From the NCBI RefSeq assembly GCF_037176765.1, contig NC_090022.1, positions 229,459,117-229,523,116 of the forward strand: a stretch of DNA of 64,000 nt, read 5' to 3'. Origin of the DNA: Anolis sagrei (Eukaryota; Chordata; Lepidosauria; Squamata; Anolidae). Numbering within the stretch: position 1 is the stretch's first letter; each line of letters begins with the position of its first letter. Below are positions 1 to 9,450 of the stretch, one piece after another. The notes under the pieces were generated by a model. It was given only the letters and a program-made list of their open reading frames with translations. It was not told the DNA's origin and ran no database searches. Position numbers and translations under genes: made by a program.

Positions 1-580
1 ACAGTCCTTACTGGATAGCGAAAATCATTGCTCATATTACGGCAATTAATCATTCTTTTTCCCATGCCAGTCTGGATTAAGGGTACTTTGGAAGTGCACT
101 TTAGTACTGTAGAAGTGTTTTCTTCCCTACAAACACTCAGACTTTCAGGTGACACATCTGATGCAAGTGATTTGCAGTGAGGATTGACATCTTGTTTTTG
201 TCACTGATTTTAAGTGTGAAGACATCATTTGGGGGGGGGGGGGAATTAACCAAACTATATAGCAACAGGTCTTGTTCCTTCTAAATGTACATGGCAAAGC
301 ATTCTATCATTCATCAAAACTGTGTGAGTTTCCTGCTTTCCACAAGCAGACAAATACAGTGTAGCCTGCTTTTAGGATAAATGGTTGGACTGTGCACATT
401 TCCCACATCCTCATCCCTCAACCCGGCCCAAGTTTCTCGTATGCCAGAATAGTTGTAACATGGATGAGCCACAGACAAATGCATAAGAATGTGAAATGCT
501 TACACAACCACTCAAATGTTGGAGCCAAAAAAGGAGGGGGGGGGCTATCCTGGCTAAAGTGAATTCTCTGCCTGCATGGG
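1..580. other. No gene recognised; poly-G tract
   Basis: No exon, RNA gene or clear repeat was recognised. The only visible structure is a run of about 13 G near 230-242, a likely slippage-prone tract. The open frames here are short and show no recognised protein similarity. Confidence 0.5.
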
Positions 581-725
581 TGCATCTCCATTGTAGAATT
601 AATGAAGTCTGACAACACTTTAATTGCCATGGCTTCATGCTATGAAATTCTGGGAGCTGTAGTTTGACAAGGGAAAGGCAGAGAAAGCTAAAGGCCTTGT
701 AAAACTACAGTTCCCAGCAGGTGAC
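581..725. mobile_element. Palindromic MITE fragment (hAT-like)
   Basis: The segment reads 'gtagaattaatgaagt' ... 'ggagctgtagttt' ... 'actacagttccc', a partly self-complementary pattern. Related copies are at 22,462-22,668, 33,280-33,470 and 34,350-34,520. The family looks like a short non-autonomous DNA element with two inward-facing arms and no coding capacity. The hAT assignment rests on relatives in this window that have 8-bp target duplications. Confidence 0.55.
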
Positions 726-1061
726 TCAACCTGTATTTTGTAATCAGGTCAGTTAAAAAAGATTGGCTTAACCCTGGATAGTTTTAAACACTAATTTTAT
801 TACAGCTATAGGAAGCCCCTCCAGAAACGCTTCTGGGTGGAAAGAATATAATATTTTAAATAAGCCTTTAAAAAAATAAACACCCATATGGACTGAGATT
901 ACTAACAATTCAGCTTGTTTAATAAACGGAAACATGCCAGCATTATCTGGATAATACATCATGGATTGGGGATACAATTACTAGGCTTATCTATTAGTAG
1001 GTTTCTTATCCACTCTTTATCTATTCTAGAAGAACACTTGTGAAAAATAAGACTTGCCAGA

Positions 1062-1195
1062 CATTAAGAACACATGCAGGTCCTACAGGAGTTTTGGACT
1101 TCAACTCCAACAATTCCTAATATCGGGAAGCTGTCTGGGATTTCTGGGAGTTGCAGTACAAAACACCTGGAGGGCTGAAGTTTGGCCATACCTGC
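1062..1195. mobile_element. Palindromic hAT-type MITE
   Basis: The left arm 'ttttggacttcaactcca' is the diverged inverse of the right-arm sequence 'gggagttgcagtacaaaa' further along. Better-preserved copies with 8-bp target duplications lie at 34,856-34,990, 43,556-43,674 and 44,034-44,167. The element is non-coding; the small frames across it are not genes. Confidence 0.6.
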
Positions 1196-2420
1196 CTACA
1201 ACATTCTTCTGCTTATGCTCCTCCAGTAAAGGATGATGCAAGCAGCCTCTATTACTGATGGCAAAATATATTAATCATGATTAGCAACTACTGATAGCCT
1301 AATTCTCCAGCAATCTTTTAAAAGTGACCCAAGCTTTTCTTAGAGTACCAACTTCCACAGGTTGACCACATACTCTTTTGTTTCTTCTGTCTCCCAACAC
1401 TGAACAAATCATAGTATGAGAAGATAAAACAAGCTTCTTCCTAGGCATTTTCTCCTCCACGCACAACCTATATAATGCTATATTCATGTCTCTCCTTACT
1501 TCCCTTTTTTCTTAGATATAATCACAAACATTGCTATCCTTCTTCACAGGACACTGTTCCTGGGCCTTGGTTTGACTATTCTTCCTCTGCACCTTTTCCA
1601 ACTTTACAGTATTTTTTTCATGCGCATTGACCAGAAGTGTATGCAGTATTCCATGTGGGATCACACCACAAGATTGGTACAGGGATGTGTGAATACGTGC
1701 CTTCAAGTCACCTGTTGATGTACAGTGACTCAATGAATTTCACAAGGTTTTCTTGGGCAAAGAATACTCAGAGATGTTTTGTTAGTTCCTTTTCTGTGAA
1801 ATGCAGTCTACATTGCCCATCAAATGCTAACCAGGGCTGATCCTGCTTAGCTTCCAAGATCAGGTGAGATCTGGTGCCTTTAGGATATTTGTGTAAGGAT
1901 AGTATGATATCAACAATTCTGTCTTCAGTTCATTTTCTAACCATGCCTTGGCATTTGCTCATTTTTACAGCAGTAGCACACACTTGGTAACCTTTTTCAA
2001 AACTCTGATCGTTTTCCTGGACAGTGACTGTTAGCTGAGATCTGAGCAGCGTATATGCAAAGCTTTTTCTTCTTCTTTTGCCTCAATATGAACGTACCTT
2101 GAAGTCAATTTCGTTTGATATTTGAGCATCCCTTATGAGTCTACTTGCAATACTTTAGATCTAAAAGGAGTGTAAGTTGGTGCTCCTTAAAGTTCTGACC
2201 TGTAGACTGGTGCCAGTCTGTGAAGCTACTAGATGCAGGTCTCTTGAGAATTACCAGAAAAGAATGAAATAACTGAAGGGAAGTGGGTACAAACATGATA
2301 TTGGTCCCTGACAAGTCTGCTGTTTCCCTACATGAGATAGCTTAAGAGACACGTACTTAAATGACTGTGCATATTAACCAAACATGGGCACTTTGCTACT
2401 TAGCCAAACCGTCAGGTCAT
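1196..2420. other. No gene; SINE/5S-like composite at 1685-1890
   Basis: No exon is recognisable. Around 1685-1780 lies a degraded squamate-type SINE head ('gtgccttcaagtcacc'). At about 1825-1862 it is followed by sequence resembling the reverse complement of 5S rRNA ('cctgcttagcttccaagatc'), a combination known from some squamate SINEs. The rest shows no identifiable feature. Confidence 0.4.
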
Positions 2421-2424
2421 TTAT

Positions 2425-2535
2425 AAAACAAGTTTAAAAATTCCTCCAAATCCATAATTATCCAATGGATGACTGAGACAGTGACCCCTTTGCTTTCTGA
2501 TGGGTTAGTGTACACTAACTTTCTTACATCTCCAT
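2425..2535. mobile_element. pogo/Tigger-like MITE fragment
   Basis: It contains 'ccataattatccaatgga' followed by 'tttgctttctgatgggtta', a pattern shared with the fragment at 45,965-46,100 ('ttatccaaaaatccg', 'ttttctgatggttcag'). It is a remnant without intact ends. Confidence 0.45.
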
Positions 2536-2689
2536 TGATGTGGAATTTGCATGATCCCACCCACTGCCTCTCCCATAACCCTTTCCTACACTTTTCTGTA
2601 GGGCATATAGAGTGGAATTGATCAGCAACTGAACATACTGGAGGGGGTTGGGGGACTGACTCAACATGATGGAGGTTGTAATCCACCCT

Positions 2690-3060
2690 GCATCAAGACA
2701 CTGCACTGTGACCTCCACCAACAATGGAGCTGGACCATATTTGGCCCACAGAACCCCCTTGACCAACAAAAAATGCTGTGGAGGGAATTCACCTTGATTT
2801 GGGGGAATTGTAGTTCACCTACATCCAGAGTGTACTATGAACCCAACCAATGATGGATCTGGACTAAACTTGGCACACATACCGAATATGCCCAAATTTG
2901 AATGCTGGTAGGGTTTGCTAGGAATTGTCCTTGACATTTGTAAGTTGTAGGTACTGGGGTTTATAGTTCACCTGCAATCTAAAAGCACTCTGAACTCCAC
3001 CAACGATGGACCTGGAACTAACTTGGCACACAGAACCTCATGAGCAGAAAATAATACTGA
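2690..3060. mobile_element. Non-autonomous hAT-like fragment
   Basis: Repeated modules such as 'ctgaactccaccaacgatgg' and 'ttggcacacagaacc' match, in reverse orientation, the inner part of the element at 31,205-31,910, which has hAT-like termini. The fragment carries two to three internal module copies and no open frame of interest. Confidence 0.55.
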
Positions 3061-3227
3061 TTTTAATTTTTTTGAATAATTCAGGCAACCCAAGCTAGTT
3101 GTAGTAGTATTAGTAGTGATGTGAAAAATCAGGGGGGAAGCTGAAAAGAGAAGTGTCAGAAAGAAATAATAATAATAATAGGTACAGTGCTGAGAGTGTG
3201 TGACTTGCCCTCCTTCGTCCAGTCAGT

Positions 3228-3460
3228 TAGGAGCCCCCAGTGGCACAATGGGTTAAACCCTTGTGCCTGCAGGACTGAATACCGACAGGTTGGAGGTTCG
3301 AATCTGAGGAGAGCGCAAATGTCAGCACCGGCTCCCCATGCGGAGACATGAGAGAAGCCTCCCACAAGAATGGTCAAACATCAAAACATCTGGGTGTCCC
3401 CTGGGCAACGTCCTTGCAGACGGCCAATTCTCACACACCAGAAGCGACTTGGAAAAAACC
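3228..3460 (+). mobile_element. tRNA-derived SINE (squamate type)
   Basis: The head carries tRNA-like promoter boxes: an A box around 'tggcacaatgggttaaac' and a B box 'ggttcgaatc' near 3294. The body includes 'agaagcctcccacaag' and ends 'ccagaagcgacttgg'. The same family recurs at 33,490-33,610 (3' part), 46,328-46,570 and 56,308-56,562. It is transcribed by RNA polymerase III when active and moved by partner LINEs. Confidence 0.8.
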
Positions 3461-3532
3461 AAAACAAACAAACTTGTGGCCCACTCTGTACATTTTAATT
3501 TATCTAGGATCCTGCAATAGATTCATTCATTC

Positions 3533-3595
3533 ATAGAGAGAGAGAGAGAAGATGATGATGAAGAAGAAGAGGGTGGTGGTAGCAGCAGCCAGAGG
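3533..3595. repeat. GA/GAT/GGT-rich simple repeat
   Basis: Tandem 'ga' dinucleotides pass into 'gat', 'gaa' and 'ggt' triplets. This is simple-sequence DNA without coding signal. Confidence 0.8.
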
Positions 3596-3739
3596 CCCCT
3601 TTGTGACTTGTGGCCCACCCTGTATATACTTTTTAACGCATTTGAAATGTGTTTGAATGAGAGAGAGAGCAGCATTCCAAAGACATTGAAAAGTACATAC
3701 TAAATATACAGATTAAAAACAAGGCTCTGTGGGAAACAC

Positions 3740-4460
3740 CATCCAGCCGTGGCTCCAGGCTCCTTCCCTCTCGACCTCCCTCCCTCCTTCCTTCCCCAAG
3801 AGCTACCCTCCAGAGGACCCTCCTCCGTCCCTCCGACAGATATGGGCTCGTTAAAGGGGAGGTCTCTCCCGCCGCCCCCTCTCGGCTGCCAGTCAGTCAC
3901 CTTCTCGGGTCGCGGGCGGTGGTCTCCTTTAAGCCTCGGCCTCCGGGCACCTTCAGCTCAGCCGCACCCGCCGACGAAGGGCGAGGCAGGTGGGAACTGG
4001 CGGCGGCGGCAGCAGCAGCAATGGAGACGCCCCTGCTGCTGCTGTGAGGAGGGGGAGAGGGCGGCGGCGGCGGCGGCGGCGACCCGGGGCGCTCCGCAGA
4101 AGCAGCCTGGGCTGAGGCGGCGTCGGCAGAAACCTGTCCGCATCCTGGAGACGTCACTGCGCTCCCGGCTCCCCTACCCCTCCTATGCGCACGCGCATTC
4201 CGCCGCCGGCCCCGCGCGCGCGCGCGCTCCTTCCTTTTCTCTCCCCCCCCCCCCCCCCCGCTTGCCTGAGGCGGACGGTTAAACGCCTTTCTGGAGGGGG
4301 GACGCGCGCGCCTCTTCTGAATTCCCTCGCGCCGCCGCGTCACTTCGGAAAGGGGAGGGAGGAGGGGAGGGAGGGAGGGGGAAGCGAGAGGGGTTAACGG
4401 GATACCTTTCCCTCCCTCTCTGAAGCGGCCCCGGCTAGACACCTGTGGCCCGCAGCACCT
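3740..4460. promoter_or_regulatory. CpG island, probable promoter
   Basis: This is the most GC- and CpG-rich stretch of the window. It contains the palindromic NRF1-type site TGCGCACGCGCA at 4186-4197, a CRE-like GACGTCAC at 4150-4157, CGG and CAG triplet runs, and poly-C at about 4243-4259. A minus-strand donor-like AAG/GTGACT occurs near 3900 and a plus-strand CAG/GTGGGA near 3989, so the transcription direction is not settled. No host exon is recognisable between here and 23.9 kb, so a gene running left from this island is more likely. In human the gene upstream of NAA35 is AGTPBP1, but nothing here proves that identity. Long frames across the island (up to 235 codons) are compositional artefacts of GC-rich DNA. 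Confidence 0.7.
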
Positions 4461-4689
4461 TGGAAACCCAGGGGGGATGAAAAGACACCTAGCAGGGGGG
4501 TTTGCAGTTTTGAGAGGCAGAAAGAAGGGCGACGACCTTGCAAAACGACAGCTACCGTGATTCCATAGTGCTGCCATTAATTCCACAGCATAAATGTGCC
4601 CCAAAGTTGTCTTCGAGTGTCAAGGCCTGCACAGGTTGAGACCTCCCTTGCCTGGAAGTCTGAAATACTCCGAAATTTCTTTATGTACT

Positions 4690-5398
4690 GTATTTATAGC
4701 CCGCATTTCTCAGCCATAGGGCGACTCAAGGTGGGTTACAGATTGGCACAGTTTGATGTCAGGCATTCATAAATTATTTATTTATTTATTTATTTACATC
4801 CCTTATATCCCGCCCATATCAGCCCGCAGGCGACTCAGGGCGGTCTACATGTCGGCACAATTTGATGCCATCAATACAATACAACAGCAAAACAATTAAG
4901 TGCATTTAGACAAAAAGCAATAACAATTTAAAAAGAGCTATATCCTCTCATTCCAATCCTCATCCGTTTCATCGTCTTGGCCGTTCCTGGGTCATTCTCC
5001 ATCTCAAGCTTGACAATCTATTCCGCGGTTCCGAATGCTTGCTTGAAGAGCCAGGTTTTTACTCTCTTCTGAAAAGTCAGGAGGGAAGGGGCTGATCTAA
5101 TATCCCTAGGCAAGGAGTTCCACAGCCGAGGGACCACCACAGAGAAGGCCCTCTCCCTCGTCCCCGCCAAGCATGCTTGCGAAGCAGACAGGATCGAGAG
5201 CAGGGCCTCCTCAGATGATCTTAACTTCCTGGAGGGTTCATAGGAAGAGATGCGTTCAGATAGGTAGGCTGGGCCAGAACCGTTTAGAGCTTTATAGGCT
5301 AAAGCCAGCACTTTGAATTGAGCCCAGTTGCAAACTGGCAGCCAGTGGAGCTGATGCAGCAGAGGAGTTGTGTGCTCCCTGAGTGCCTGGGCCACTTC
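4690..5398 (-). mobile_element. L2-clade LINE, 3' part (copy A)
   Basis: Minus-strand codons 5395-5018 read LHWLPV...FKVLALAYKALNG...YLSERI...AFSVVVPRLWNSLP, the characteristic C-terminal end of L2-type ORF2 after the reverse transcriptase. The 3' untranslated part runs to about 4690 and includes an (ATTT)n tract and the usual 'cgactcagggcggtctaca' segment. The copy lacks its 5' portion and meets a BovB copy at about 5399. Confidence 0.8.
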
Positions 5399-5942
5399 AC
5401 ATCAGATGACCACCAGATCTACAACTGCGGACAAGAGGAACACCGAAGAAATGGATAGCCTTCATAATTAATAAGAAAGTTGCTAAAGCCATGCTTGGAT
5501 ACAACCCAAAAAATGACAGATTGGTCTCAATAAGAGTGCAAAGAAAGCCTTTCAACATTACAGTGAGTCAAATATACGCCCCAACCACAGCTGCTGAAGA
5601 AGCAGAAGTAGATTGGTTCTATGAGGATCTGCAGCACCTACTGGATAATACACCAAAAAGCGACATTATTTTCATTACAGGAGACTGGAAGAATAGTAGA
5701 GGCCAAGATGAAGTTCTTCGGCCACATCATGAGAAGAAAGGAAAGCTTAAAGAAAATTATGCTTGGGAAATGGAAGGAAAAAAGAAGAGGGGCCAACCAC
5801 GGGCAAGATGGATGGATGGCATCCTTGAAGTGACTGGATTGACCTTGAAGGAGCTGGGGGTGGTGACGACTGACAGGGAGCTCTGGCGTGGATTGGTCCA
5901 TGAAGTCACAAAGAGTCGGAAACGACTGAACGAATGAACAAC
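5399..5942 (+). mobile_element. BovB (RTE) LINE with large internal deletion
   Basis: The 5' part encodes endonuclease-domain sequence (YNPKNDRLVSIRV, VSQIYAPTTAAEEAEVDWFY, IIFITGDW). At about 5690 it jumps to the ORF C-terminus (MKFFGHIMRR, RARWMDGILEVTGLTLKELG, LVHEVTKS), skipping the whole reverse-transcriptase domain. It ends with the BovB terminus 'cgaatgaacaacaaca'. A 148-codon open frame (5491-5937) crosses the deletion, but its middle segment is out of the native frame. The copy lies exactly between two L2 copies on the opposite strand. It is dead as an autonomous element. Confidence 0.85.
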
Positions 5943-7850
5943 AACATTCATAAAAGTGCCATTACAAACAGTCAACATTACAATATTAAACATATACAAT
6001 CCGTTAAAGCATATAATCTTTGGTGTCCTGTTAAAAATGCTATCCAGTAACGTCGTCTGGCTATTCCATGTTCATCATTCATAGTTCCGTGTTATCTATT
6101 CCGCTGCATTCTCCAAAACTTACTCAAAGAGCCAGGTCTTAAGGTTTTTTTGGAAAGTCAGGAGGCAGGGGCCGATCTAATATCCCTGGGGAGAGAGTTC
6201 CATAGCCAGGGGGCCACCACTGAGAAGGCCCTGTCCTTCGTCTCTGCCAATCACACTTGTGAGGCAGGTGGGATTGAGAGCAGGGTCTCCTCAGATGATC
6301 CTAGATGGTTCATAGGAGGAGATACGTTCAAACAGGTAAGCTGGGCCGGAATAGTTTAGGGCTTTATAGGCTAAAGCCAGCACTTTGAATTATGCTCGGT
6401 AGCAAATTGGCAGCCAGTGGAGCTGACGCAACGGGGAGTTGTATGTTCCCTGAGCGCAGTTCCCGTTAGTAACCTGGCTGCTGCCTGTTGGACCATTTGA
6501 AGTTTCCGAACAATCTTCAAAGGCAATCCCATGTAGAGCACTTTGCAGTAATATATTCGGGATGTAACCAGACCATGGACCACCGTAGCCAAGTCAGACT
6601 TCCCAAGGTACGGGCGCAGCTAGCACACAAGTTTTAACTGCAAATGCTCCCCTGGTCACCACCAAAACCTGGGATTCCAAGCTTAGCGATGAGTCCAGGA
6701 TCACACCTAAGCTGTGAACCTGCGTTTTCAGGGGGAGTGTGACCCCATCCAGCACAGGCTGTAACCCTATGTCCTGTTCGGCCTTTTGACTTACCAGGAG
6801 TACCTCTTTCTTGTCTGGATTCAATTTCAATTTGTTCACCCTCATCCAGATTGTCACAGCGGCCAAGCATTGGTTCTGGACCTGAACAGCCTTCTTAGTA
6901 GTAGGTGGGAAGGAGTGACAGTGTTGGATGTCATCTGCGTACAGGTGACATCGCACCCCGAAACTCCAGATGATCTCCCCCTGCGGCTTCATGTAGATGT
7001 TAAACAACATGGGGGACAATATTGAGCCCTGCAGAACCCCATAAGACAATAGTTGTGGGGTTGAACAGGTGTTTCCCAGTAACACCTTCTGGGTGCGACC
7101 TTCCAGAAAGCACCAGAGCCACTAAGACAGTACCTCCAAGGCCCATCCCCGTGAAGTGGCCCAGAAGGATACCATGGTCGATGGTATCGAAGGCCGCTGA
7201 GAGGTCCAGCAGAACAGGGACACACTCCCCCCGTCTAGCTCACGGCGTAGATCATCCACTAAGGCGACCAAGGCTGCCTCGGTCCCATGTCCCGGCCTAA
7301 AGCCAGACTGTGCCTGATCCAGATAATCCATGTCTTACAAGAAATACCTGAAGTTGTGAGGCCACCACACGTTCCATGACTTTGCCCAAGAAGGGAAGAT
7401 TAGAAACTGGCCGATAGTTGACGAATTGAGTGGGGTCCAGTGATGGTTTCTTCAACAGCGGTTTTATCACAGCTTGTTTTAAGCTTGCTGGAATATTGCC
7501 TTCCCAAAGGGAGGCATTAACCACCACTTTCACCCACTTAGCCAATCCCCCTCTGGCTTCCTTTGTCAGCCAGGATGGGCAGGGGTCTAGGATACATGTG
7601 GTCGCTCTCATTCCTCCAAGTATCTTGTCCACATCCTCCGTTTTCACCAATTGAAATGAAGCCATCAAAATTGAACAAGCAGGTGCTTGTGTTACATCCT
7701 TAGAGACTGTCGTTAACACGGTGTCCAGGCCAGAGCGGATCAAATCAACTTTGTCTGCAAAGAACCAGCAAGTGCTTCACAGCGGGCTGCTGAGTTGTCA
7801 GGACTCTTAAGTTCTAATTCTAAATTAGCCACATGGGTAGTAGGTGTGGA
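5943..7850 (-). mobile_element. L2-clade LINE (copy B), reverse transcriptase region
   Basis: Read right to left, minus-strand frames give the L2 ORF2 order. First comes DPCPSWLTKEA and NYRPVSNLPFLGKVMERVV (7743-7297), then [23 protein letters not shown], then GSILSPMLFNIYM and YADDIQ (catalytic YADD, 7085-6594). Next is LVTSRIYYCKVLYMGLP with AARLLTG, and last the degraded tail to about 6120. The frame changes several times between these blocks, so the copy is an old inactive one. The 5' end (before about 7850) and the endonuclease are missing. Confidence 0.85.
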
Positions 7851-7950
7851 GGCACTTACACTATAGAATTAATGAAATGTGCACAGTAGAATTAGTGCAG
7901 TTTGATACCCACTTTAACTGCTACAGTTAAATACTATAATAGCTAAAGTA
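7851..7950. mobile_element. MITE remnant
   Basis: It contains 'tatagaattaatgaaatg' and 'tagaattagtgcagtttga', recurring words of the palindromic MITE family seen at 22,462-22,668. It is fragmentary and without clear ends. Confidence 0.4.
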
Positions 7951-7960
7951 GAGCAGTTAT

Positions 7961-8195
7961 GGGCAAACTTAGGCCCTCCAGGTGTTTTGGACTTCAACTC
8001 CCACAATTCCTCACAGCCGGTTAGCATCAGGCATGAGCAAACTTCAGCCTTCCAGGTGTTTGGACTTCAGCTCCCACAATTCCTCACAGCCGGTTAGCAC
8101 AGATTACATCAGGCATGGGCAAACTTCAGCCTTCCAGGCGTTTTGGACTTTAACTCCCACAATTCCTCACAGCCGGTTAACACAGATTATATCAT
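7961..8195. repeat. Three tandem copies of a MITE half-unit
   Basis: Three units begin at about 7961, 8035 and 8117 (periods 74 and 82). Each contains 'ttggacttcaactcccaca' or a close variant and ends 'cctcacagccggtta'. Units 2 and 3 share an extra 'cacagatta' block at their ends. The unit equals one arm of the palindromic hAT-type MITEs elsewhere in the window. The 115-codon frame across it is a by-product of the repeats. Confidence 0.85.
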
Positions 8196-8204
8196 CAGCA
8201 TATT

Positions 8205-8402
8205 GGAGTTCTATAACACATGGCTATAACCTTGGTTTTGGCTTTCAGTCTGCTGAGGTTAAAGAGTTTGCCATTAGTCTATTATGTGATTTCCACACCA
8301 GTGCGAAGCCTCCCATCAACAAAGTATAGAATCATAGCTATAAAGATGGAAAATAAGTTTAGGGCAAAAATGCATCCTTGTTTGAGATCTGATCCCACTT
8401 TA
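8205..8402 (-). mobile_element. LINE reverse-transcriptase fragment, displaced
   Basis: The minus strand reads LKQGCIFALNLFSIFIAMIL and FVDGRLRTGVEIT, the motif B region of a non-LTR reverse transcriptase. It belongs to the same family as the adjoining LINE at 8403-9450 but lies downstream of that element's C-terminus, so the order is not collinear. Confidence 0.7.
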
Positions 8403-9450
8403 CTTTGGTGATCCCTCATTGTCCAAGTAAGATTGTTCGCCACGTGCGGTGTCCTGGTGGTGGGCACGTAGGTGACTGTGGAGCCCTATCCTTGACCCGC
8501 ATGTTATCTCGCAATGAGGGCATGGGTTTCCAGGTAGAAGGCGGTTTCTGTCAGGGTTGGCTTGATGTGCCTTCCTCTTGAAATGTTGCTCCCTTTTGCC
8601 CTCCATTTATACCTTTTCAAATTCCACAGCACTGCTGGTCACAGTTGCCCTCCCGCTAGAGTGCTCAAGGGTGAGGGCTTCCCAGTTCTCAGTGTCTATG
8701 CCAGAGTTTTTAAGGTTGGCTTTGAGCTCATCTTTAAATCTCTTTTCCTGCCCTCCAACATTCCGTTTCCCGTTCTTGAGTTGGGAGTAGAGTAACTGCT
8801 TTGGGAGATGGTGATCAGGCATTCAGACAACAGGGACAATCCAGTGGAGTTGATGGCGTAAAAGCATTTATTCAATGCTGGTGGCCTTTGCTTCTTCCAG
8901 CATGCTGACAGTTATCAACCTGTCTTCCCAAGAGTTTTGCAGGATGTTTTGGAGGCAACACTGATGGAACCTTTCAGGAGTTGAGCGTGGCATCTGTAGA
9001 TAGTCCACGTTTCACAGGCATTACAGGGTCGGGAGGACAAAAGCTTTATAAAGAAGCACCTTGATCTCCCTACAGATGTCCTAGTCCTCAGACACTCTCT
9101 GCTTCATTCGGAAAAATGCTGCACTCATAAATGGGTCACTTTGGGAGCCATTGCTGCCCAAAACTGTTACCATCATGGAGGAGCCGCAGGATGTTCACAA
9201 ATTTATCAGGACATCCAATTTTCAGGAGGATAGTCCAGAGAGCATTACAATTCATTGTGTCAACGGCCTTTGCAAGGTCGATGAAAGCCATGTACAAAGA
9301 TTGATTTGTTCCCTGCATTTTTCCTGTGGCTGTGAATATCACATCCACCGTTCCCTGGAGATGAAGAAGCCATTCTGGGGTCCAGGGAAGATGTCTTCTG
9401 AAATGCCTCTGGCAGCTTCAATCTAGGATTCACTGAAACAAACAAGCCTC
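8403..9450 (-). mobile_element. Non-LTR retrotransposon fragments with CPHC zinc-finger tail
   Basis: The block 9445-9136 encodes reverse-transcriptase sequence (YMAFIDLAKAVDTMN, IGCPDKFVNILRLLHDG). The block from about 9120 to 8420 encodes the C-terminal part ([55 protein letters not shown]), ending in a C2H2-like finger. The catalytic YADD part is missing. The clade was not assigned with confidence. Another copy of the C-terminal region lies in NAA35 intron 2 at 25,385-25,670. Confidence 0.7.

Noticed and set aside
1-3700. Possible AGTPBP1 first coding exon
   Set aside because: The expected N-terminal protein sequence could not be found on the minus strand; synteny alone is not enough to annotate the gene.
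3749-4604. Overlapping frames of 177 codons (plus) and 235 codons (minus) in the CpG island
   Set aside because: Low-complexity proline, arginine, alanine and serine-rich products from GC-rich triplet runs on both strands, with no domain or splice support.
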